From Streptomyces bicolor (lineage in GTDB: Bacteria; Actinomycetota; Actinomycetes; Streptomycetales; Streptomycetaceae): a stretch of 64,000 nucleotides of DNA. Under the pieces are notes generated by a model. The model searched no databases and was not told where the DNA came from. It saw only the letters and a program-made list of their open reading frames with translations. Positions 52,925-61,516 of the stretch are shown piece by piece (positions within the stretch are counted from its first letter, which is position 1; every line of letters begins with the position of its first letter). The stretch spans positions 248,001 to 312,000 of the forward strand of contig NZ_JOFS01000001.1 in assembly GCF_000719285.1 (NCBI RefSeq). Reading direction: 5' to 3'. Made by a program: the position numbers and the translations under genes.

Positions 52925-53298
52925 CGGGCGCCCCCTGCGTGGCTCTTCAGCTCCTCGGTGACGGGGTCGACGTGGGAGGCGCAGTAGCGGATGTACCAGT
53001 GAACGGCGACCGCGGTGGCTGCGCACAGCGCGAGGCCTCCGGCGAGGCCGACGGACAGCCGGCCGATCAGGACCAGACCCATGAACTCCGGTGCCAGGGC
53101 GGCGAGTACGACGTTGAGCAGGAAGAGGCCGAGGACGGCGCCCGTGACGGACCGAACCGGCCTGAGCCGCGCGCCGCGCAACGCGAGCAGGTCGGCCACG
53201 GGGTCGTCGACCCGCTCGTCCCGGCGATTCCAGGGCTCTCCGCCCAGTTCGTGCCAGGGATCGCGGTGGTCGGGATGGGGGGTGGCGCGAGGTGTCAT
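52921..53298 (-). CDS. DUF485 small membrane protein
   Basis: 125 residues from the ATG at 53298. A charged N-terminal ~45 residues (DPWHELGGEPWNRRDERVDD) precedes two transmembrane helices (VTGAVLGLFLLNVVLAALAP and IGRLSVGLAGGLALCAATAV) and the conserved HWYIRYCASHVDP. DUF485 proteins regularly accompany acetate-type symporters, here with a four-base overlap. It is the first gene of the leftward operon and divergent from the histidine kinase 2 system. Confidence 0.82.
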   Translation of the reverse strand: MTPRATPHPDHRDPWHELGGEPWNRRDERVDDPVADLLALRGARLRPVRSVTGAVLGLFLLNVVLAALAPEFMGLVLIGRLSVGLAGGLALCAATAVAVHWYIRYCASHVDPVTEELKSHAGGAR

Positions 53299-53384
53299 GA
53301 GGGCTACGTGTCCGTCCGGGGCGACTGGCCTGCGGGGTACGGACGCATCCTGGGCGTGTGCGCGGACGCCGGGCAGCCCCATGC

Positions 53385-53404
53385 GGAGGTCTCCACATGG
53401 AGAT
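53385..53404. promoter_or_regulatory. Palindromic site upstream of histidine kinase 2 and divergent symporter operon
   Basis: GGAGGTCTCCACATGGAGAT differs by one base from the site at 43734-43753. It lies in the ~200-base region between DUF485 and kinase 2, so a bound response regulator could control both directions. Confidence 0.55.
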
Positions 53405-53496
53405 GGCGTTCCGGAACGAAAAAGATGACCATGGGGCAGGAGGAGTCTTCGTCCCCGGATGATGGACCTGGCGAGACCGACGGGGGGTGCCCGAGC

Positions 53497-54642
53497 ATGA
53501 CCGGTCTTGTGGACGGGCAGGACCAACTCGCGCTGCCGGACGAGCTGTTCGAGCTCACCGAAGGCTACAGGGAGATCCTCGCGCTCCTCGATGGGCCCGC
53601 CGCGATGCGCCGGATCGTGGCGACGGTACCCACTGTGTGCGGCGCGGACACGGCCTGGGTCGGCGAACCGGAAGGCCCGGACGAAATCGTCCTGAGGCAT
53701 CCGCTGAACCTGCGGACCGACATGGTGGACGGACTCGTGGTGCCCGTCGGCTGTGGTCTGGGCGGCCAGGTCCTCGTCGAGCGCACACCGAAGTGGGTGC
53801 GCGACTACCAGCACGCTCAGAGCATCACCCACCACTTCAAGTCAGTGGTGGAGGCCGAGGGCATGACCTCGATGATCGCCGTTCCCATGGTCTACGAGGA
53901 CCGGCTGCTCGGCGTGCTGTACGGCTCCAACCGCTACGCGGCGTCGTACGACGACCGAGCCACGCAGCTCTTCGTACAGGCCGCTGCCCGCGCGGCGGCT
54001 GCGGTGGTCGTCGCGGAGCGGGCTCGGCACGCCGCCGAGATCGCGGTGCACGAGGAGCGCCGCCGGGTCGCCCTCGATCTCCACGACACCGTCGGGGCCA
54101 TGCTCTTCACGATCGGCGCGGGCATCCGCAGGCTGGCCGAGGAACTGCCGCCGGGGGACGCGCTGCAAGGGCGGCTCAGCGACCTGGAGCAGCAGACGGC
54201 GGAGGCGGCAGCCGCGTTGCGCACGTCGCTGCACGCGCTGAACGTTCCGCCGGACAACATCGCCGGCTGTGTGGCGCTGCGCGGCGACTGCCGGGCTTTC
54301 CAGGAACGCACCGGCATCATTGCCCGACTCATCACGGTCACCGATGTGCCGCCGCTGCCGCCGGCCCACGTCAGAGCCCTTGTCGGCACGGCACGGGAGG
54401 CCCTGCTGAACGTGGAGAAGCACGCCCGGGCCCAGTCCGTCGTGGTCAGCGTGTTCGCGGGCGCGGGCGGGGTCACGGTGCGGATCGCGGACGACGGCGT
54501 GGGGCTTCCGACCGCCGGGAACAGCTCGGAAGGACTGGGTATGCAGGCCATGTCCGAACGACTGGCACGCGTGGGCGGACGCCTGAACGTGGGCCGCAAC
54601 GAGGACGGCGGCGTCACGGTACAGGCGTGGGTCCCCGCATGA
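53497..54642 (+). CDS. GAF-domain sensor histidine kinase, copy 2
   Basis: 381 residues from the ATG at 53497. That start is chosen because it aligns residue for residue with copy 1 and keeps the same distance to the shared palindrome. An ATG at 53425 is in frame upstream. GAF (about 25-170), HisKA_3 with ERRRVALDLHDTVGAMLF (about 195) and HATPase (NVEKHARAQSVVVSVFAGAG, IADDGVGLP, GMQAMSERLARVGGRLNV). It is soluble and overlaps its response regulator by four bases. The pair is divergent from the carboxylate-uptake operon, which suggests control of that operon. Confidence 0.92.
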   Translation: MTGLVDGQDQLALPDELFELTEGYREILALLDGPAAMRRIVATVPTVCGADTAWVGEPEGPDEIVLRHPLNLRTDMVDGLVVPVGCGLGGQVLVERTPKWVRDYQHAQSITHHFKSVVEAEGMTSMIAVPMVYEDRLLGVLYGSNRYAASYDDRATQLFVQAAARAAAAVVVAERARHAAEIAVHEERRRVALDLHDTVGAMLFTIGAGIRRLAEELPPGDALQGRLSDLEQQTAEAAAALRTSLHALNVPPDNIAGCVALRGDCRAFQERTGIIARLITVTDVPPLPPAHVRALVGTAREALLNVEKHARAQSVVVSVFAGAGGVTVRIADDGVGLPTAGNSSEGLGMQAMSERLARVGGRLNVGRNEDGGVTVQAWVPA

Positions 54643-55319
54643 GCCGGGAGGAGTCGGGTCGGCAGAACCCGAGCCGGGAGACGACAGGCGACGAGGAGAA
54701 GGTGAGCGTCCTGGTCGTCGACGACCACCCCATCGTCCTGGACGGCGTCACGGTGGCCCTCAGCAACACCCCGTGGATCGCCGTCGCGGGATTCGCCCGA
54801 TCCGGGAGAGAAGCCGTCACCGCGGTCGAGCTCCTGCGCCCCGACATCGTCCTCCTCGACCTGCGCCTGCCCGACATGCTCGCACCCGAAGTGGTCCGCG
54901 AACTGCGCGCCCACCGTCCCGGCGTCAAAGTCGTGATCTTCACCGCGTATCCCGAGCACGCCGCGCTGAACGCGGCCCTCGACGCCGGAGCGCACGCGGT
55001 CATCCTCAAGGACACGGAGCGTGCCGACCTCGTCGACACCATCCGGCGAGTGAACGCCGGCGAGCGCGTCGTCTCCACCAGCCTCGAGCAGGACGTGAAC
55101 GTCCTGCTGGCCAAACGGCTCAGGGAGCGCGGACTGACCCGCCGCGAGTACGACATCCTGCGCCGCATGGCGATGGGCGAGACGAACCCGGAGATCGCCG
55201 AAGCCCTCGGTCTCACCCGGAACACGGTCAAGACGTACGTGCAACGAACCCTGGAGAAACTGGGCGCCCGCAACCGCATCGAGGCGCTCACCCGCGCCAA
55301 CGAATGCGGAATCCTCTAG
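54639..55319 (+). CDS. LuxR/NarL-type response regulator
   Basis: 226 residues. The receiver domain (about 20-140) has the acidic pair VVDDHP, phospho-acceptor Asp in IVLLDLRLPDM, Thr in IFTAYPE and Lys in VILKDTE. The LuxR HTH follows (about 160-220: RRLTRREYDILRRMA-like GLTRREYDILRRMAMGETNP, EIAEALGLTRNTVKTYVQRT, LEKLGARNRIEAL). It is phosphorylated by kinase 2, and possibly kinase 1 whose own regulator is broken. Predicted targets are the two palindromic sites. Confidence 0.93.
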   Translation: MSREESGRQNPSRETTGDEEKVSVLVVDDHPIVLDGVTVALSNTPWIAVAGFARSGREAVTAVELLRPDIVLLDLRLPDMLAPEVVRELRAHRPGVKVVIFTAYPEHAALNAALDAGAHAVILKDTERADLVDTIRRVNAGERVVSTSLEQDVNVLLAKRLRERGLTRREYDILRRMAMGETNPEIAEALGLTRNTVKTYVQRTLEKLGARNRIEALTRANECGIL

Positions 55320-55514
55320 AGCCCCGGCCCTCATAGGGATTGCTCACGCGACGCCGCCCGTGTGCCCTTCGACGGCTCTGCATCGGAACGCGCTCCCCTG
55401 ACGGACAGCCTCGCGGCCCGCCGTGTTGGCAGTCCGTCGTCGACCATGGCACGAACAGGCTTGGACACTCTTCCGTACGCGCGTGGTCGAGCTTCCCGCA
55501 GGTCGGGCCCGCGC

Positions 55515-57257
55515 TCAGGATGAGGTGACGGCGAGGACACGGCCCAGTGCGCTGTCGGGGCGGGTGGTGAGTTCGTCCCAGGTGCCTTCCTCCGTGATGC
55601 GGCCGGCTTCGAGGACGGCGATGCGGTCGGCGCGGCGGATGGTGGCGGGGCGGTGGGCGATGACGATCGTGGTGCGGCTCTCCTTGCCGAGCGCGGTGGC
55701 GAGCTGGGCGTCGCCGGCGTTGTCGAGGTGGGCGGTGGTCTCGTCGAGGACGAGGACGCGGGGCCGCTTGAGCAGCGCGCGGGCGAGGGCGATCCGGGCG
55801 CGCTGGCCGCCGGAGAGGGTGGAGCCGCGCTCGCCGACGAGGGTTTCCATGGGGGCGATGCGGTCGACGCCGCACAGCCGGGCGGTTTCGGCGAGGAGGT
55901 CGTCGTCCGCCTCTGGTGCGGCGAGCCGCAGGTTGTCGGCGAGGGTGCCGTGGAAGAGGGGGGTGTCCTGGCCCACCACGGCGACGGCTCGTCGGAGTTC
56001 GGCATCGCTCAGATCACGTACGTCGACGGGCTCGCCGTCGCCGGGTATCAGGTGGACGGTGCCCTTGGACGGGTCCCAGAAGCGGGCCAGCAGGTGGGCG
56101 CAGGTCGACTTGCCGGCCCCCGAGACACCGACCAGGGCGAGGGTCTGCCCTCCGCGGACTGTCAGTTCGACTCCGTCCAGCACGGGTTGACCGCCGTAGT
56201 CGAAGCTCACCTGGTGCAGCCGGACGCCCAGCGGACCGGGGGGAAGCGGGCGGGGTGCGGCGGGCCGCGGGGCGAGAGCGGGGGCCTGCACGGCCGCGCC
56301 GACGCGGGCGGCGGCGGCGCGCAGTCCCACTGCCTGGCTCAGCGCCCGAGCCGACTCGGCGACGGGGCCCAGCACCGACAGGGCCAGCGCCATCGCCGCC
56401 GGTGCCCAGGCGCCGTGCAGGCGCCCGGAGGTCACGGACTGTGCCGCGGCGGCCACCACGCCGAGGACCGCGAGCACGATGAGGAGGTCGCGGACCGCGG
56501 CGGCCATGGCCTCCCAAGTGGCCTCGGCCCTCTGGGCCTCCCCCACCTGCCGGCCCTGTTCGGCGAGTCGGCGGCGCCGCTCGGCCATCCCTCCGAAGGC
56601 GAGCAGCTCACGCAGCCCGTCGACGGTCTCCACGGTGTCGGCCGACAGCTTCGCGGCGGCCGCCCGGGTGCGGGCTCCGCGCGCCGCACGTCCGCGCGCG
56701 TCGGCGAAGGGCGCCGCGGCGAGCAGCGCGGCAACCGGCAACACCGCCGCCAGCAGCCATGGCTCCACCGTGGCCAGAACAGCGGCGCCGCCGGTGAACA
56801 CGGCTCCCGATGCGAGGAGTTGGGCGGTGGTGTGGGCGTAGAAGAACTCCAGTGCCTCGACGTCGGCCATGGCGGTGGCGGCAAGGTCCCCGCTGCGGCG
56901 GCCGGCGACGCGGGCGGGCGCGCTGCGGGCGAGCCCGTCGAAGACCCGCACACGCAGTTCGGCCAGCACTCGGTAGGCAAGGTCGTGGCTGAGGTCCATT
57001 TCGCGCCAGGTCATCAGGGCGCGTACGACGACGAGGACGGTGAGCGCGGTGACCGTACCGGCCGAGGGGGCGCGATCCTCGATGACGGCGGTTCCGACGG
57101 TGTGTGCGGCCAGCGTCAGCAACGTGACGAGTGAGCCCTGTTCGATGAGTGCGGCGCCGCACGTGCGGGCCATCATGATCCGGTGCCCGGCGAGGGCGGG
57201 GAGCAGGGCGCGCAGTGAGCCGCGTGCGGGCAGATCGGTGGTGGTGCTGCTGCTCAT
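55515..57257 (-). CDS. ABC transporter half-molecule B (TMD-NBD) of the RiPP operon
   Basis: 580 residues. Six-helix exporter domain (about 20-310), then an ATPase with Walker A GVSGAGKST, Q-loop VVGQDTPLFHGTLADNLRLA, signature LSGGQRARIALARAL and Walker B VLVLDETTAHLD. The switch is IVIAHRPATIRRADRIAVLE. Glu in Walker B is retained (DET). It overlaps the preceding ABC gene by four bases and forms a heterodimer with it, in the CydDC-like arrangement used by many RiPP exporters. It is the last gene of the operon. Confidence 0.9.
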   Translation of the reverse strand: MSSSTTTDLPARGSLRALLPALAGHRIMMARTCGAALIEQGSLVTLLTLAAHTVGTAVIEDRAPSAGTVTALTVLVVVRALMTWREMDLSHDLAYRVLAELRVRVFDGLARSAPARVAGRRSGDLAATAMADVEALEFFYAHTTAQLLASGAVFTGGAAVLATVEPWLLAAVLPVAALLAAAPFADARGRAARGARTRAAAAKLSADTVETVDGLRELLAFGGMAERRRRLAEQGRQVGEAQRAEATWEAMAAAVRDLLIVLAVLGVVAAAAQSVTSGRLHGAWAPAAMALALSVLGPVAESARALSQAVGLRAAAARVGAAVQAPALAPRPAAPRPLPPGPLGVRLHQVSFDYGGQPVLDGVELTVRGGQTLALVGVSGAGKSTCAHLLARFWDPSKGTVHLIPGDGEPVDVRDLSDAELRRAVAVVGQDTPLFHGTLADNLRLAAPEADDDLLAETARLCGVDRIAPMETLVGERGSTLSGGQRARIALARALLKRPRVLVLDETTAHLDNAGDAQLATALGKESRTTIVIAHRPATIRRADRIAVLEAGRITEEGTWDELTTRPDSALGRVLAVTSS

Positions 57258-58993
57258 GCGGCGAGCCCTCCCTGGTGAGCGTGGCCCGCCTTGACGAGCT
57301 CCGCGTAGACGCCCCCGGCTGCCACGAGGGTGGTGTGCTCGCCGACGGCGTCCACGCGTCCGCCGTCGAGGACGACGATGCGGTCGGCGTGCCGGACGGC
57401 GGCGAGCCGGTGGGCGACCACGAGGACGGTCCGGCCCCCCGCGGCCTCCAGCAGTTCACGGACGATGTCGGCCTCGCGGCGTTCGTCGACCGCGCTGGTG
57501 GCCTCGTCGAGGACGAGCACCGGAGCGTCGGCCAGCAGGGCCCGCGCGAGGGCGAGCCGCTGGCGCTGGCCGCCGGACAGGGTGGCGCCCCGTTCGCCGA
57601 GGACGGTGGCGTAGCCGTCGGGGAGGGAGGCGATCTCGTCGTGGATGCCGGCGGTGCGTGCGGCGCGCGTCAGCTCGTCGTCCGTGGCGCCCGGCCGGGC
57701 CAGGCGCAGGTTGTCGGCGATGGTGGCATGGAAGAGGTACGTCTCCTGGGAGACGACGGCGATGCCCTGCCGCAGCGAGTCCAACGCGAACTCGGTCACA
57801 TCACGGCCGTCGAGGGTGATCCGGCCGCCTTGCGGGTCGTGGTGGCGCCGGAGCAGGGCGAGGAGCGTGGACTTGCCGGCGCCGGACGGGCCGACGATCG
57901 CGGTCGTACGTCCGGCCTCGGCGGTGAAGGAGACGCCGCGGAGCGCGGGCGTATCGGCACCGTCGTAGGTGAACTCGACGTCTTCGAAGCGCAGTTCGGG
58001 CGGGCCCGGCCAGTGCGCCGCTGCCGTTCCCGTGTCGGGGACGGCGGGTTCGGCGGTGCGCAGCGCCCGGAGCCCGTCGGCGGCCGATACGCCCAGGTAG
58101 CCGGCGTGCCATTCGCGGGACAGGTCGCGGACCGGACGGAAGCACTCGGAGGCCAGGAGCAGCACCAGGTATGTGCCGGTCGCCGTGGTGGATCCGGAGA
58201 CGGCCGACCAGGAGGCCAGCAGCGCGGCGGCCGCGGTGCCGCCCTGGATGGCCAGGTCGGTGAGGCCGGTGTCGACGAGGGACACACGCAGCTGGGCGAC
58301 GGTGGCCCGGTGCAGCGCCGCCGACCGCTTCTCCAGCCGCTCCCGCGTGCGCCCGACGGCGCCTGCGGCCCGCAGGGCGGGCATGCCCTGAAGTGCTTCG
58401 AGGTAGTCGGCGCCCAGTTCCTCGTAGGTGTCCCAGTGCTCCTTGCCGCGCCGGGCCAGGAGCCGGTCCCAGGCGCGCGGCCCGACCAGGGCCAGCAGGA
58501 GTGCGGGGACGAGGCCGAGGAGGGCGGCCGGTTCGATGACCACCAAGGCGGCGAGCAGCAGGGGCGGCACGGTGAGGGTGATCAGGAGCTGGGGTAGGTA
58601 GCGGGAGACGTAGGCGTCGACGCCCTCCACGCCGTCGACGAGGGTGGTGCGGACGGCTCCGGCGCGGGCGTTGGTCAGGTGCGCGGGGCCCAGCCGTCCG
58701 AGGTGCGCGAGGAGTTCGTCCCGCAGAGCGACCCTGACCCTGGCCCCGGCGCGGGTGGCGGTGCGCCGTTGCCGGTTGCCGAGCCCGGCGCGTGCGGCGA
58801 CGACGCCGAGCACCGCGCTGAGGAGCAGCGGGAGCCGGTCCGTTTCACCGCGGGCCAGGTCGGCGAGGGCCACTGCCAGCAGTACGGCCTGCGCGAGGTG
58901 GGTGAGAGTGACGGCCGCCTGTAGGAGGGTGGCCGCGACCAAGGGGCGCCTGGCGTGCCGTGCGGCGCGGCGCAGCTCGGGGTGGACGATCAC
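57254..58993 (-). CDS. ABC transporter half-molecule A (TMD-NBD) of the RiPP operon
   Basis: 579 residues from the GTG at 58993, whose GTGA overlaps the dehydrogenase stop; GAGGAG lies upstream. The membrane domain (about 20-310) includes QLLITLTVPPLLLAALVVIE. The ATPase has Walker A GPSGAGKST, Q-loop VVSQETYLFHATIADNLRLA, signature LSGGQRQRLALARALLADAP, Walker B VLVLDEATSAVD and H-loop VVAHRLAAVRHADR. It would export the mature peptide or give self-protection. No N-terminal C39 peptidase domain is present, so leader removal must be done by another protein, perhaps the S15 hydrolase. Confidence 0.9.
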   Translation of the reverse strand: MIVHPELRRAARHARRPLVAATLLQAAVTLTHLAQAVLLAVALADLARGETDRLPLLLSAVLGVVAARAGLGNRQRRTATRAGARVRVALRDELLAHLGRLGPAHLTNARAGAVRTTLVDGVEGVDAYVSRYLPQLLITLTVPPLLLAALVVIEPAALLGLVPALLLALVGPRAWDRLLARRGKEHWDTYEELGADYLEALQGMPALRAAGAVGRTRERLEKRSAALHRATVAQLRVSLVDTGLTDLAIQGGTAAAALLASWSAVSGSTTATGTYLVLLLASECFRPVRDLSREWHAGYLGVSAADGLRALRTAEPAVPDTGTAAAHWPGPPELRFEDVEFTYDGADTPALRGVSFTAEAGRTTAIVGPSGAGKSTLLALLRRHHDPQGGRITLDGRDVTEFALDSLRQGIAVVSQETYLFHATIADNLRLARPGATDDELTRAARTAGIHDEIASLPDGYATVLGERGATLSGGQRQRLALARALLADAPVLVLDEATSAVDERREADIVRELLEAAGGRTVLVVAHRLAAVRHADRIVVLDGGRVDAVGEHTTLVAAGGVYAELVKAGHAHQGGLAA

Positions 58994-60141
58994 GAGGTCT
59001 TCTCCTCGTCGGGGTGGGTGGTGCCGAGGGCCAGGCCGTGGACGATCCAGTCCCGGTCCGGTGGGGCGCCGAGGGCAGCGCCCAGGTCCGCCTGCTGCCA
59101 GGAGCCGACGGGCCGGGCGGCCAGCCCGTGTCGTACGGCGGCCAGGTGGGCGAGGTGGACGGCGAAGCCGGCCCGTAGGTGCGTTCGGCGGATCAGCGCG
59201 GCGTCGGCGTCTGCCGGGCAGCCGTACGCGAGGAGGACGGCGCCCGCGTCCGCGATCCACGCCTGACCCGCGGCCCAGACGGCGAGCGTCGGCCGGGCCT
59301 CCCCCGCCGCGAGCCGCCGCAGTGTGCCGTCGGGGGCCGACTCCACCAGTTCGGGCCGCGGTTCGCCCACGGCCGCGCACCAGGCGAGGTCACCGGCGCT
59401 CGCCTGGACGGCGGTGGCGAGCACCGCACGCAGAACGTCCCGTGACGGGGTGCCGGTGAGCGGTGTCGCGGCGCTGCGGCGAGCCAGCAGCTCGCCGGGG
59501 GCGGGCCTGTCCATGGGCCGGCTCGGCCCCTCAGGCTGAGAAACCCGGCCTGCCTTCTGCGGCAGGGTGAAGTGCAGTGCGGCCAGAGGGCCATCGCTCA
59601 GCCCGTCCAAGCGGAGTACAGGCTCTGCCATGTCCAGCGCACGGGCCGCGAGCCACAGCGCCGCGGCGACGTGCCCGGTGTCCAGCAGCATCAGCGGCCA
59701 GGCGCGGTGGCCGTAGTGGGAGACCGTGCGCCGTGGGGTGACGGAGAGTTCGACGGTCGCCCCGGGCAGCGTGCCGTCCGCTTCGGGACCGAGGCGGTGC
59801 ACGCGGTGGCCCAGCGGGTCGTAGCCGTAGCGCCCGGGCGGCAGCGGGCAGCCGGTGCCCACGACGAGCACGGCGTCCACCGGGTGCAGCCCGCCGGCGG
59901 ACGGGGCGGGCCGCAGCCGCCCGGAGCCGTCCGAGGCCGCCAGGGAGAGGCGGAGCAGTCGGCCCAGGTCCAGCTGCCCGGGGGCGGCCTGCGGCAGGGC
60001 GTGCGGCGGTCCCGGCCACGCGCGGACGACGGGACCGGCGGACGTGTCCGGGCCGGGCCGCTCGGGTGAACGGGCGCGGGCGAGGGCGGTGACGAGGTCC
60101 ACGCGCTCAGGAAGGAGGTCCACGGGGAGGAGGTCCTTCAC
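58990..60141 (-). CDS. SagB-type FMN-dependent azoline dehydrogenase
   Basis: 383 residues from a GTG at 60141 that overlaps the YcaO stop (GTGA). The nitroreductase-like layout has RLLRLSLAASDGSGRLRPAPSAGGLHPVDAVLVV in the N-terminal FMN region. A second half follows with HYGHRAWPLMLLDTGHVAAALWLAARALDM, then a second partial copy with LTGTPSRDVLRAVLATAVQA and RAGFAVHLAHLAAVRHGL. In TOMM pathways this enzyme oxidises thiazolines and oxazolines to azoles. The position directly behind YcaO supports this. It is more divergent than SagB or McbC, and the Lys-Tyr catalytic pair could not be located with certainty. Confidence 0.78.
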   Translation of the reverse strand: MKDLLPVDLLPERVDLVTALARARSPERPGPDTSAGPVVRAWPGPPHALPQAAPGQLDLGRLLRLSLAASDGSGRLRPAPSAGGLHPVDAVLVVGTGCPLPPGRYGYDPLGHRVHRLGPEADGTLPGATVELSVTPRRTVSHYGHRAWPLMLLDTGHVAAALWLAARALDMAEPVLRLDGLSDGPLAALHFTLPQKAGRVSQPEGPSRPMDRPAPGELLARRSAATPLTGTPSRDVLRAVLATAVQASAGDLAWCAAVGEPRPELVESAPDGTLRRLAAGEARPTLAVWAAGQAWIADAGAVLLAYGCPADADAALIRRTHLRAGFAVHLAHLAAVRHGLAARPVGSWQQADLGAALGAPPDRDWIVHGLALGTTHPDEEKTS

Positions 60142-61516
60142 ATGTGCGGCGGAGGAGCCAGCGTGTAGTCCTCCGGCGCGCTGGGCGCGGTCGTCCGCCA
60201 GCCGCGGGTGACGGCCGCCTCGGCCAGGCGCGGGCAGCCGAAGTAGCCGAAGGCGGCGGGGGCGTTGGGCAGGAGCCCGGAGACGAGGACCCGGGCGACG
60301 CGCAGCGACGTCTCGGCCACGTCCTCGGTGGTGAGGTCGAACGTCATGATGCGGTGGCCGCCCTCGTGGAGGGCGCGCTCCAGCCGGTCCCGGCTGCCGG
60401 GCTCGACCGCGTCGATGGAGACGGTCCCGTGCGCGGGGTCGGTGAACCGCCGGGCCTCGGGCGTCATCCGTTCGTCCAGCCACACCTGGACGTGCGCGCC
60501 CAGGTCCCGTACGTGCTCGAACTGTTCGCCGCACACGTCGAGATAGCGGCCGTCCTCGCGGTGGTCCAGGTACAGCCCGCGGGCGAGCAGCCCGGCCTCG
60601 ACGGCCTGGAACACCCAGCCGTCGGGGTCGGTGAGACCTCGGGTGAAGACCCAGGTGTGGACGGCTTCGAGGACGGCCTTGCGGGCGGCCTCGGCCGGGT
60701 CGTACTTGCAGGCGAAACCGGCGGCGTACAGGCCGAGCCGGGGGTCGTGGACGAGCGCGGCCATGCAGGGGGCGAACTCCGAGGGCATCTCGACGAGATG
60801 GACGTCGAGCGCGGATCCGGCGAGGTCGTCGGTGAGGCCGGGCACGGTGCCCGGATCGATGCCGCGGGCAGGGCCGTCGAGGTGCCACCACAGTTCGAGC
60901 GCGTCGCGTTCGACGATCTCCAGCAGGCCGCGCTCGGCCGCGTCGTCGAAGCCCTGCCCGGTGGCGATGCCCGCGTAGTTGAGGTGGTGGGTGCGCGGCA
61001 GTGAACGCAACTCGCCTTGGCGCCAGTTGAGGTGGGTGAGGGCGACGGGCGCCCAGACCTCGACGGCCCCGCCCTCGGGCAGCCGTTCGGTGCCACGCGT
61101 CCACAGGTACGGCGTGTCGGCGGTGAGGGGCGGTAGGGGAACTTCTCCCGGGCGTACTGCCAGTCGGCGTAGGCCGGCAGTTCGTCCGGCCCGTACAGCC
61201 GCAGCCCCTTCTCGGTCAGTTCGGCGGCCGTGGCACGCAGGGGGGCGTCGGGATGGCCGGGCGGCGGCACCCGGTTGCCGCAGTACCGCTCGATCCCTTC
61301 GGCTATCGCGGCTGTTCGAGAACTCTCGGGGTCGCCGAAGGTGGTGCCCAGCGACACCCGGTCGGCGGGCCACAGGCCGAGGAGGCGGGCGTCGGCGATC
61401 TCGGCGGTGAGCGCGGTGTAGCGGGGCGGTGCGCCCACGGGGTGCTCGACGGGCTTGACGTCGCGGACGATGCCGCAGACGGGGTCGACGAGTGCTTCGA
61501 GCGGCAGCGCCGTCAT
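60138..61516 (-). pseudogene. YcaO cyclodehydratase (TOMM D protein), frameshifted
   Basis: Starts at ATG 61516 (ATGA overlap with the S15 gene). The first frame has TALPLEALVDPVCGIVRDVK, GTTFGDPESSRTAAIAEGIE and YADWQYAREKFPYRP, then drifts into nonsense after ~130 residues. Homology resumes in the next frame with LTADTPYLWTRGTERLPEGG, NYAGIATGQGFDDAAERGLL, EIVERDALELWWH and EAARKAVLEAVHTWVFTRGL to the end APPPHM at 60138. One missing C in the run at 61127-61130 explains the break. The ATP-binding E-rich motifs (EGIER, ExxERDALE) and the Pro-rich C-terminus of azoline-forming YcaOs are present. Without the frameshift it would be ~459 residues. It may be a real null, a sequencing error in a homopolymer, or recoding. 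Confidence 0.85.
61127..61130 (-). other. Frameshift site in YcaO (short C tract)
   Basis: The minus strand reads CGCCCCTCACCGCCGACACG. Restoring a fifth C gives CGC-CCC-CTC-ACC-GCC-GAC-ACG and joins the two halves of YcaO perfectly. A homopolymer of four to five C is a common site of slippage and of sequencing error. Confidence 0.75.

Noticed and set aside
49748..52987. 1079-codon plus-strand open frame over ligase and symporter
   Set aside because: Antisense to two well-supported genes; Gln/Gly/Arg-rich with no motif.
53425..53496. Upstream ATG at 53425 as start of histidine kinase 2
   Set aside because: The added 24 residues have no counterpart in the paralogue, while the ATG at 53497 aligns exactly with the paralogue start and keeps the distance to the shared palindrome.
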